This document shows positions 1-5,883 of a DNA stretch of 23,131 bases, piece after piece. The DNA lies in the NCBI GenBank assembly GCA_017880265.1, contig JAFJTK010000115.1, positions 1-23,131 of the forward strand, read 5' to 3'. The notes beneath the pieces are model-generated. The model made no database searches. It saw only the letters and a program-made list of their open reading frames with translations, and had not been told where the DNA came from. The DNA is from Candidatus Pelagibacter sp. (GTDB taxonomy: Bacteria; Pseudomonadota; Alphaproteobacteria; Pelagibacterales; Pelagibacteraceae). Made by a program: the position numbers and the translations under genes. The first letter of the stretch is position 1; the number at the start of each line of letters is the position of its first letter.

Positions 1-2
1 TA

Positions 3-854
3 ATGAATGATAGATTAAAAACTATTGTTGATTTAGAAAAATATCCTATCCACAATTTATCTTCTAGCAAAATACAAAAATTAATTAAAAAATGTAAAGA
101 CGATTTAGATCAATTTAGTTGTTCTACTATTCCAAATTTTATTTTACCAAAATCAATTGAAATTATGAATTTTGAATTAGAGAAAAAAATTGATAAAGTT
201 TTTATGTCTAAAAAAAGTATTAATCCCTATCTTAATTCTAAGGATGACCCATCCTTATCTTCTAATCATCCTAAAAGAACTTTTATGGAAAGGGATAATG
301 GATATTTAAACTCAGATCTGTTTGACAAAAGTTCTGAAATGAAATTTTTATATGAGCAAGATGAATTGTTAAAATTCGTATCAGCTTGTTTAGGCATTTC
401 ACCAATATATAGATGGGCGGACCCATTAGCTTGTCATGCATATAATGTGATGAGACCGGAAGGAATTCTGCCTTGGCATTTTGACAGTTGTGAATTCACA
501 CTGAGTATAATGATACAAAAACCTGATGAGGGTGGAATTTTTGAATACTGTCCTTTTATCAGAGAGCCTGGAAATGAAAATTTTGATGAAGTTAAAAAAG
601 TACTTGAAGGAGATAGAACAAAAGTTAGACAATTAAAGCTGGAACCTGGTGATTTACAGATATTTAAAGGTAGGTTTACAATGCATAGAGTAACCAAGGT
701 AAAAGGAAATAAACCAAGATATCTCTGTATCCCAGCTTATGTGCTAGATCCTTGGAGAGTGAATACTCCAGAACATTCAGAAGCTATTTATGGAAAAGTA
801 TTACCAATTCATATAGAAAGAAATCAAACAAGATCAGACGGACTTGCAGATTAA
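3..854 (+). CDS. Fe(II)/2-oxoglutarate-dependent oxygenase, HalD/BesD family, HxD type (probable hydroxylase)
   Basis: Predicted soluble non-haem iron oxygenase of 283 residues. The second half matches what I know of the HalD/BesD amino-acid halogenase family: an iron motif H159-F160-D161 in a WHFDSCEFT context, then a GG-FEY segment (177-182), the EPGDLQIF strand (214-221), the distal iron histidine H228 in the MHRV motif, and R239 in KPRY as the likely 2-oxoglutarate anchor. True BesD-type halogenases carry Gly or Ala at the position of D161, leaving room for chloride; here Asp is present, so hydroxylation is the likelier chemistry despite the halogenase label such proteins receive. The N-terminal 120 residues are lysine-rich and have no recognised domain. 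The first three bases of the window are TAA overlapping the ATG, so an upstream gene may end there. The next gene starts one base after this stop. The substrate is unknown; a free amino acid is a family-based guess. Confidence 0.8.
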   Translation: MNDRLKTIVDLEKYPIHNLSSSKIQKLIKKCKDDLDQFSCSTIPNFILPKSIEIMNFELEKKIDKVFMSKKSINPYLNSKDDPSLSSNHPKRTFMERDNGYLNSDLFDKSSEMKFLYEQDELLKFVSACLGISPIYRWADPLACHAYNVMRPEGILPWHFDSCEFTLSIMIQKPDEGGIFEYCPFIREPGNENFDEVKKVLEGDRTKVRQLKLEPGDLQIFKGRFTMHRVTKVKGNKPRYLCIPAYVLDPWRVNTPEHSEAIYGKVLPIHIERNQTRSDGLAD

Positions 855-855
855 T

Positions 856-1635
856 ATGACAACTAATATTAAGATAAAAAAAATAACTAATGAAATTGCA
901 TCAATTATCATTGATGAACAAAAAACATATAATTCATTATCTTTTAAAAATTTAACTGATTTACTTAATGCATTTAAAAAACTTGATGCAGACAAAAAGA
1001 TAAAAGTAATTATTTTAGAAGGTGCTGGTAAAGGATTTAGTGCGGGACACAACTTAAAAGAAGTAAGAGGATTAAATAAAAAAGAAAAATATCAAAAATT
1101 ATTTAATCTTTGTTCAAAAGTTATGCTGCAAATCGTTGAAGGTAGAAAACCAGTGATTGCTAAGGTGCATGGAGCAGCATTCGCAGCTGGCTGCCAATTA
1201 GTTGCAAGTTGTGATTTAGCTTACAGCACGAATGATACATTGTTTGCAACACCTGGGGTTAATATAGGATTGTTCTGTAGCACTCCAATGGTTGCTGTTA
1301 GTAGAAAAATTCATAGAAAGCCAATGATGAAAATGTTGCTAACAGGTGAACCAATTAAAGCAAACTATGCAAAAGAAATTGGATTAATTAATGATTATTT
1401 TTCAAAATCTAAATTAGAGAATGAGGTATTAAAAGTTGCTCAAACTATTGCATCAAAATCAAATTTAACAATTAAAATTGGCAAACAAGCCTTCTATAAG
1501 CAATTAGAAATGCCATTAAAAAAAGCTTATGCCTATACTAGTAAAATGATGACAATTAATATGATGGCAATGGATGCCAAAGAAGGGATCTCTGCATTTT
1601 TAGAAAAAAGAAAACCAAAATGGAAAAATAAGTAA
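856..1635 (+). CDS. Enoyl-CoA hydratase/isomerase (crotonase) family protein, ECHDC3-like
   Basis: Crotonase-fold protein of 259 residues. The oxyanion-hole strands are clear: GKGFSAGHNLKE (58-69) and KVHGAAFAAGCQLVASCD (103-120). The sequence resembles the eukaryotic ECHDC3 group closely, with the shared blocks AAGCQLVASCD, FATPGVNIGLFCSTP and a C-terminal EGI-AFLEKRKP-W ending. The two catalytic glutamates of classical enoyl-CoA hydratase (Glu144 and Glu164 in rat) align with Gln114 and Gly134, so ordinary hydration of enoyl-CoA is doubtful and the acyl-CoA reaction is unknown. I start at ATG 856, one base after the previous stop; an in-frame TTG at 844 would add four residues but overlaps the upstream gene. 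The gene ends in a TAATG overlap with the next, suggesting one transcript with the oxygenase and the small membrane protein. Confidence 0.85.
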   Translation: MTTNIKIKKITNEIASIIIDEQKTYNSLSFKNLTDLLNAFKKLDADKKIKVIILEGAGKGFSAGHNLKEVRGLNKKEKYQKLFNLCSKVMLQIVEGRKPVIAKVHGAAFAAGCQLVASCDLAYSTNDTLFATPGVNIGLFCSTPMVAVSRKIHRKPMMKMLLTGEPIKANYAKEIGLINDYFSKSKLENEVLKVAQTIASKSNLTIKIGKQAFYKQLEMPLKKAYAYTSKMMTINMMAMDAKEGISAFLEKRKPKWKNK

Positions 1636-1832
1636 TGAAAAATAAAAAAAATATTTTGATTTTTATTTTTATTATTGCTGGGATGTTTTTTATTTTAAGT
1701 TTTAATGATCATAATTTTAAAAGAGCGGTTGATGCATGTCTTGCAGGAAGTCAAAAATTATCAGAATCTAAAATTACAGACTTAGAAGAAGCCCGTAAAT
1801 TTTGCGAAGACCAGATTAAAAAAAATAAATAA
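1635..1832 (+). CDS. Small single-pass membrane or secreted hypothetical protein with two cysteines
   Basis: A 65-residue protein I do not recognise. It opens with a basic stretch (MKNKK), followed by a hydrophobic helix at about residues 7-23 that would serve as an inner-membrane anchor or uncleaved signal. The remaining 40 residues are polar and look helical, with Cys35 and Cys57 spaced 22 apart; in the periplasm these could form a disulfide joining two short helices. The start overlaps the crotonase stop by one base (TAATG) and the stop lies three bases before the next gene, which supports it being a real, co-translated gene. No function is assigned. Confidence 0.65.
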   Translation: MKNKKNILIFIFIIAGMFFILSFNDHNFKRAVDACLAGSQKLSESKITDLEEARKFCEDQIKKNK

Positions 1833-1835
1833 TTA

Positions 1836-2270
1836 ATGTCAGAAATAAAAGATATTCTCTCAAAACATAAAACTATTGCAATGATTGGTGTTAGTAAAGA
1901 TCCTAAAAAACCATCAACCATAGTCATGAAGTATATGCAAAAATATGGATTTAAAGTTATTCCAGTTAATCCAAGAGCCAAGGGTGAAAAAATTTTAGGT
2001 GAAGAAGTTTTTGAAAAAATTACAGATATTAAAGAGCCAGTTGGAATTGTAGATGTTTTTAGACCCTCTAAAGAAGCATATGCAATAGCAGAGGATACAG
2101 TTAAAATTGGTGCAAAAGTATTATGGCTTCAGCTCGGTATTAGAGACGAAGAAGCAAAAAAGTTAATGGATAAAAATAATATTGATTATATAGAAAATAA
2201 ATGTACTAAAATGGAATATCAAAAATATTTTTTAAAGAAGATGCAAGCATTTCCAGTTTTGAGCAATTAA
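1836..2270 (+). CDS. CoA-binding domain protein (YccU-like)
   Basis: A 144-residue single-domain protein with a Rossmann-like CoA-binding fold (CoA_binding_2 type). The nucleotide-binding start is visible as IAMIGVSKDPKKPS at residues 14-27, followed by the GFKVIPVNPRAKGEKILGE block (about 38-56) and the strand motif VDVFRPSKEA near 73-82. It then has the helix-strand VLWLQLGI segment and a late ENKCTKMEY motif with a conserved-looking cysteine. The family is homologous to the CoA-binding half of succinyl-CoA synthetase alpha subunits but lacks the ligase part, and its cellular role is not established. It sits between the small membrane gene and the sulfur-permease pair, whose first start codon directly follows this stop (TAAATG). 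Confidence 0.85.
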   Translation: MSEIKDILSKHKTIAMIGVSKDPKKPSTIVMKYMQKYGFKVIPVNPRAKGEKILGEEVFEKITDIKEPVGIVDVFRPSKEAYAIAEDTVKIGAKVLWLQLGIRDEEAKKLMDKNNIDYIENKCTKMEYQKYFLKKMQAFPVLSN

Positions 2271-2690
2271 ATGAATATAGTAAATTTTACCCCAATAACA
2301 GCAACCCTTGGAGGAATGATCATTGGTCTAGCAGTGGTGATATTTTTTTTATTTAATGGAAGATTAGTTGGAATTAGTGGAATTGCCTCAAACGCTTTAA
2401 CTGAAAAAGATAATAAGTTTGATAATTTATTGTTTTTGCTTGGATTAATATTAGGTCCCATTATTTATAGTTTATTTACCAGTAAGGAAATAAACATTAC
2501 GATTTCAAATTCTTTTATTTTATTAATATTTGCAGGATTGCTAGTTGGAGTAGGTACAAGAATTAGTGGTGGTTGCACAAGTGGCCATGGAATAAGTGGC
2601 ATAGGAAGATTTTCATTAAGATCAATTATTGCAACCATAACATTTATGATTGTTGGTATTCTAACAGTGTTAATTAAGAATTTTATATGA
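2271..2690 (+). CDS. YeeE/YedE-type membrane protein, first half of a split sulfur-compound permease
   Basis: Integral membrane protein of 139 residues with about four hydrophobic helices. The family signature is visible: an N-terminal GGMIIGLAV...NGRLVGISGI block (14-38) and the pore motif SGGCTSGHGISGIGRFS (99-115) with Cys102. Full-length YeeE/YedE proteins such as TsuA take up thiosulfate and hold two such repeats; many bacteria instead use two half-size proteins (sometimes called PmpA/PmpB), of which this is the first. It overlaps the second half by four bases (ATGA), consistent with equal expression and a two-subunit assembly. The transported species (thiosulfate, persulfide or another sulfur compound) cannot be read from sequence. 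Confidence 0.85.
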   Translation: MNIVNFTPITATLGGMIIGLAVVIFFLFNGRLVGISGIASNALTEKDNKFDNLLFLLGLILGPIIYSLFTSKEINITISNSFILLIFAGLLVGVGTRISGGCTSGHGISGIGRFSLRSIIATITFMIVGILTVLIKNFI

Positions 2691-3106
2691 ACAAATTAAT
2701 TTCATTAATCGCTGGTATTATCTTTGGAATTGGATTGGTTGTGTCCGAAATGGTTAATCCAGCAAAAGTATTAGCGTTTTTAGATTTATTTGGAAATTGG
2801 GACCCTTCATTAGCATTTGTTATGATTGGAGCTTTAGTTGTTTCATCTCCACTATTTCATCTTATTAAAAACAAAGAAAAACCTTTGTTAGCTGAAAAAT
2901 TCAATTACTCTAATAACAAAGAAATAAACAATAAGCTAATTATTGGCTCAGCTTTATTTGGTGCAGGTTGGGGACTTGGAGGACTTTGTCCTGGTCCTGC
3001 AATATCGTCTCTTGCACTTTTAAATATTAATTCAATAATTTTTGTTTTTGCTATGTTTATTGGATTTTATTTAGTTAAATTTTTTAATCTCAACAAGACT
3101 AGTTAG
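2687..3106 (+). CDS. DUF6691/YeeE-type membrane protein, second half of a split sulfur-compound permease
   Basis: Membrane protein of 139 residues, partner of the preceding gene. It shares the repeat architecture: an N-terminal glycine-rich helix with EMVNPAKVLAFLD (21-33), a central hydrophobic helix, and the cysteine motif GWGLGGLCPGPAISS (94-108) with Cys101. This is the form known as DUF6691 that usually accompanies a YeeE/YedE half. In the YeeE-family thiosulfate importer, cysteines of this kind lie along the path and contact the substrate, so Cys101 and Cys102 of the partner are the likely functional residues. The start codon overlaps the partner's stop (ATGA). A 49-base gap with a palindrome follows, so transcription may end or restart here. 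Confidence 0.85.
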   Translation: MNKLISLIAGIIFGIGLVVSEMVNPAKVLAFLDLFGNWDPSLAFVMIGALVVSSPLFHLIKNKEKPLLAEKFNYSNNKEINNKLIIGSALFGAGWGLGGLCPGPAISSLALLNINSIIFVFAMFIGFYLVKFFNLNKTS

Positions 3107-3111
3107 ATTTC

Positions 3112-3137
3112 ATATTACTTTAATTAAAGTATAATAT
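3112..3137 (+). promoter_or_regulatory. AT-rich palindrome overlapping a consensus -10 box
   Basis: A perfect 16-base palindrome (TACTTTAATTAAAGTA, 3116-3131) lies in the 49-base gap before the large transporter gene. With a two-base bulge at 3132-3133, four more pairs (3112-3115 with 3134-3137) extend it. A perfect TATAAT at 3130-3135 overlaps its right arm, 20 bases before the next ATG, though no good -35 sits at normal spacing (ATTTCA at 3107-3112 matches three of six). It could be an operator on a promoter or a weak hairpin followed by a T-rich stretch. I see no Shine-Dalgarno sequence downstream. Confidence 0.4.
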
Positions 3138-3155
3138 TTTATTAAAAATATTTGT

Positions 3156-4766
3156 ATGAACAAATTACTTAAGTTTTTAGATAATACTTTTTTAGATTTA
3201 GGGCGACAGTTTAAATGGAGTTATCTGCCTCCATTAATGGTTTATGTTGCAGCAGGTATTTCTGGTTTAACTGGAATTGTTGGAACTTTTTTTGTTAAAG
3301 ATTACTTAAATTTATCTGCTGCATTTCTTGCAGGATTAGGATTTTGGGCAGGAATTCCATGGGCTTTGAAAATGCCATTAGGTCATTTAGTTGATCTTAT
3401 CTGGGATAGAAAAAATTATATGGTTTTTTTTGGTGCATTTTTAATAGCACTAAGTTTGCTCATTATGTATGGACTTATAATTCATACTGAAACCTTAGCT
3501 CAAATTTTTTCAGTAGAAACTTGGTTTGTAATTAGTGTAATTTTAGCCCCGGTTGGATATGTCGTGCAAGATGTTGTTGCAGATGCAATGACAGTTGAAG
3601 CTGTACCATTAACTGATGAGAGTGGAAATGATTATAGTAAAGATCAAATTAAGATCATGCATACAACAATGCAAACTCTTGGACGTTTTGCAATTATTGG
3701 AGGCACTGTTTTAGTAGCACTAGTAAATGTTATTTTATTTAGAGACGTGGATAGTTTAGAACAGTCTGCTAAAATTGCTCTATACGGTAAAATTTATATA
3801 TATGCATTAGTTATTCCAGTTGTTTCAATTTTAGGGGTACTTTTAGCAAAACATTTAAGAAATAAAAAAATTGAAAATTTAAAATCTCTAGGATTAGAAT
3901 TTAAAGAAGAGAGAGGGACAGAAAAAACTAAGGTTAATTGGTGGATTTTGGGAGGTAGTTTAATATTTGTTATTTTCACTTTATCAATTGGATCTTTTAA
4001 AGTTCCCTTTGCTCAAGAAATAGTTTTTATCGGTTCAGTTATCATAATTTTATTTTTGATGTTTAAACTCATAAAAGAGTTACCAGAGAATTTAAGATTA
4101 ACAATTGTTGGAACAGCAGTAATCATTTTTATATTTAGAGCAATGCCAGGTCCTGGACCTGGTTTAACATGGTTTGAGATTGATGAACTTGGGTTTAATG
4201 AACAGTTTTTTTCAGTTTTATCTCTACTAGCTTCAGTTTTAACTTTAGCTGGAATAGTTTTATTAAGACCATTTATGGCTAATAATTCAATTGCAAAAAT
4301 AATAGTTGTACTAAGTATTGCTGGTGCAGTTTTATTTTTACCTAGTGTTGGGATGTATTATGGATTTCATAATTGGACAGCCTCATTAACAGGTGGAATT
4401 GTTGATGCAAAATTTATTGCACTGATTAATACAGCCTTAGAGTCCCCTTTAGGTCAAGTATCAATGATCCCTTTATTGGCTTGGATTGCAAAAAATGCAC
4501 CCTCACATCTTAAAGCAACTTTTTTTGCTGTCTTTGCATCTTTTACAAATTTAGCTCTTTCTGCAAGTGCCCTTGGCACAAAGTATTTAAATGAAATATT
4601 TACAGTTACTAGAGAAGTAAAAGACAAAGTATCAGGTGAAATTCAAACTACTGCTGATTATTCTGAACTTGGAATATTATTAATTGTTGTTACCTTGCTA
4701 ACATTAATTTTACCCATTTTGTTTGTTTTTATAATTAATAACAGCAAATATAAAACTCAAGAATAA
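3156..4766 (+). CDS. Major facilitator-type transporter, BT1 (folate/biopterin transporter)-like
   Basis: Polytopic inner-membrane protein of 536 residues with roughly twelve to fourteen hydrophobic segments. Helix 2 carries KMPLGHLVDLIWDRKNYM (68-85), a motif-A-like loop between helices of MFS proteins, and residues about 133-150 read GYVVQDVVADAMTVEAVP, which recalls the D-x-x-x-D helix of the BT1/FBT folate-biopterin transporter group. Charged loops occur at about 230-260, and a long loop with VTREVKDK lies before the last helix. The assignment to BT1 rests on this helix and overall layout, so the substrate is uncertain; a generic MFS permease is the fallback. The gene stands apart from its neighbours (49 bases upstream, 46 downstream), so it may be its own unit. 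The folE gene lies 7.8 kb downstream, a weak hint toward pterins. Confidence 0.6.
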   Translation: MNKLLKFLDNTFLDLGRQFKWSYLPPLMVYVAAGISGLTGIVGTFFVKDYLNLSAAFLAGLGFWAGIPWALKMPLGHLVDLIWDRKNYMVFFGAFLIALSLLIMYGLIIHTETLAQIFSVETWFVISVILAPVGYVVQDVVADAMTVEAVPLTDESGNDYSKDQIKIMHTTMQTLGRFAIIGGTVLVALVNVILFRDVDSLEQSAKIALYGKIYIYALVIPVVSILGVLLAKHLRNKKIENLKSLGLEFKEERGTEKTKVNWWILGGSLIFVIFTLSIGSFKVPFAQEIVFIGSVIIILFLMFKLIKELPENLRLTIVGTAVIIFIFRAMPGPGPGLTWFEIDELGFNEQFFSVLSLLASVLTLAGIVLLRPFMANNSIAKIIVVLSIAGAVLFLPSVGMYYGFHNWTASLTGGIVDAKFIALINTALESPLGQVSMIPLLAWIAKNAPSHLKATFFAVFASFTNLALSASALGTKYLNEIFTVTREVKDKVSGEIQTTADYSELGILLIVVTLLTLILPILFVFIINNSKYKTQE

Positions 4767-4812
4767 TCAAAAAATTCATTAGTTATTTCTAATTATTTTG
4801 CTATTAGAAGAT

Positions 4813-5382
4813 ATGAAAAAAATTTTTTTAGTTTACGGTCATTATAATGATAAATCTTTCAATGCTGCGATAAGAGATACATTTATAAAAACAGCTGAAG
4901 AAAAAGGTAATAAGGTTGATACAGTAGACTTATATAAAGAAAAATTTGACCCTGTTTTTGCTGGAGAAGAACCTGGTGAAGATGTTTTAAATCACCGTCA
5001 AAGGATAGAAGAATGTGATACCATCGTTTTAATAGCACCTATTTGGAATTTTAGAATGCCTGCTATTGTTGAAGGTTGGATAGATAAAGTTTTAGCACCA
5101 CCTTGGGCATTCAAATTTAAACAACTTTGGGGTAATTATGGATATCCAATAGGTAATTTGAGACAAAAAAAAGCAATAATTTTTTGCACTTATGGCTCAC
5201 CAAGACTAGCTATCACAACTTTCTTTTTAAATTTACCTATTAGAAGATTAAAAAGAGGGGTTTTTCATATGTGTGGCATATATAACATTGTCTATAGAAG
5301 ATATTTTGCAGTACCCTTTGTCAGCGATGCAAAGAGGAAAGAATTCTTAGAAGATGTTAAGAAGACTGCAAATAATATTTAA
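4813..5382 (+). CDS. NAD(P)H oxidoreductase, flavodoxin-like fold (NQO/KefF/MdaB type)
   Basis: Cytosolic flavoprotein of 189 residues. The N-terminal strand-loop MKKIFLVYGHYNDKSFN is the FMN/FAD phosphate loop of the Flavodoxin_2 family, and the block IWNFRMPAIVEGWIDKVL followed by PPWAFKF is the family's flavin-ring loop. A glycine-rich stretch (GNYGYPIGNL) precedes the strand IIFCTYGSP. Family members reduce quinones or similar acceptors by two electrons using NAD(P)H. I place the start at ATG 4813, preceded by an AGAAG at 4806-4810; an in-frame TTG at 4798 would only add five poorly conserved residues. The 3' end overlaps the next gene by 29 bases in a different frame. Confidence 0.85.
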   Translation: MKKIFLVYGHYNDKSFNAAIRDTFIKTAEEKGNKVDTVDLYKEKFDPVFAGEEPGEDVLNHRQRIEECDTIVLIAPIWNFRMPAIVEGWIDKVLAPPWAFKFKQLWGNYGYPIGNLRQKKAIIFCTYGSPRLAITTFFLNLPIRRLKRGVFHMCGIYNIVYRRYFAVPFVSDAKRKEFLEDVKKTANNI

Positions 5383-5827
5383 AGTATTATTCTTTGTTTC
5401 TATTTTTTCAGCTTCAACAAATGCAGAAATTTTAAAACCTAATAGCAACATTAAGCCTTCAGAAGTAGTTAAAATCCAGCTAAGTGGACTTCAAAAAAAT
5501 GATCTAGAATTTAAAGATGGGGGTATTGAGCAAACTTGGAATTTTGCTCATCCAAACAACAAAAAGGTCACTGGCCCCTTACCGAATTTTAAAAGAATGA
5601 TAAAAGGAGATGCTTATCAAATGATGCTCAACCATCTAAGCCACACTATTACAGAGCTTGGAAGTAGTGACAAATGGGCTCAATTTGAAGTCATAATTTT
5701 AGATAAAGATAAAATCTACCACAAGTTCAATTGGCAGGTTGAGAAGTACACTCTGGATGGTGTGCTAAAGGATTGTTGGTTGACGACGATGGTGTCAAAT
5801 CCAATCCCACTTGGTAGCTCAATTTAA
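5354..5827 (+). CDS. Exported DUF4864-like protein
   Basis: A 157-residue protein with a clear N-terminal signal: basic MLRRLQIIFK, hydrophobic VLFFVSIFSAS, and a likely cleavage after TNA near residue 24. The mature part begins IQLSGLQKNDLEF, followed by WNFAHPNNKKVTGPLPNFKRMI and ends with a strand-rich region including KDCWLTTMV. The order of an early glutamine-containing helix, an FAHP segment and a PNFKRMI helix fits my recollection of DUF4864, a family of secreted proteins of unknown function. It starts inside the oxidoreductase gene (29-base overlap); no other start keeps the signal peptide. The next gene begins 56 bases on, with its own Shine-Dalgarno sequence. Confidence 0.65.
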   Translation: MLRRLQIIFKVLFFVSIFSASTNAEILKPNSNIKPSEVVKIQLSGLQKNDLEFKDGGIEQTWNFAHPNNKKVTGPLPNFKRMIKGDAYQMMLNHLSHTITELGSSDKWAQFEVIILDKDKIYHKFNWQVEKYTLDGVLKDCWLTTMVSNPIPLGSSI

Positions 5828-5836
5828 TTATCCACA
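5828..5836 (+). promoter_or_regulatory. Single DnaA-box-like 9-mer (TTATCCACA)
   Basis: The nine bases just after the DUF4864-like stop codon match the strong DnaA box consensus exactly, and lie about 48 bases before the dehydrogenase start codon. There is no cluster of further boxes, no AT-rich unwinding element that stands out from this AT-rich background, and no dnaA or other origin gene nearby, so an origin is not supported. It may be a chance match or a regulatory DnaA site. Confidence 0.25.
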
Positions 5837-5872
5837 GATACAATTTTGTTTCGTTATTTCAAAAAATTTAGT

Positions 5873-5876
5873 AGGA
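5873..5876 (+). promoter_or_regulatory. Shine-Dalgarno sequence of the dehydrogenase gene
   Basis: AGGA seven bases before ATG 5884, in the context TAGGAATCGCGA. Clear Shine-Dalgarno sequences are uncommon in this window, where many starts are coupled to the preceding stop, so it fixes this start and suggests well-supported, independent translation of the dehydrogenase. Confidence 0.6.
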
Positions 5877-5883
5877 ATCGCGA

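Noticed and set aside
434..697. Minus-strand open frame of 87 codons
   Set aside because: It lies entirely inside the oxygenase gene, shows no family motif, and is a reflection of the coding frame on the other strand.
844..855. TTG start for the crotonase, four residues upstream of the chosen ATG
   Set aside because: It would overlap the oxygenase gene and adds residues outside the conserved fold; ATG at 856 sits one base after the previous stop.
4778..4793. Hairpin terminator after the BT1-like gene (ATTAG...CTAAT)
   Set aside because: Only five A/T-rich base pairs with a six-base loop; too weak to call in this background.
5828..5836. Chromosome origin
   Set aside because: Only one DnaA box, no box cluster, and no origin-linked genes nearby.
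5828..5883. Glycine or SAM riboswitch upstream of the dehydrogenase
   Set aside because: The 56-base gap is too short for a glycine riboswitch aptamer, and I see no paired elements of a SAM-V type; riboswitches are known in SAR11 but not visible here.
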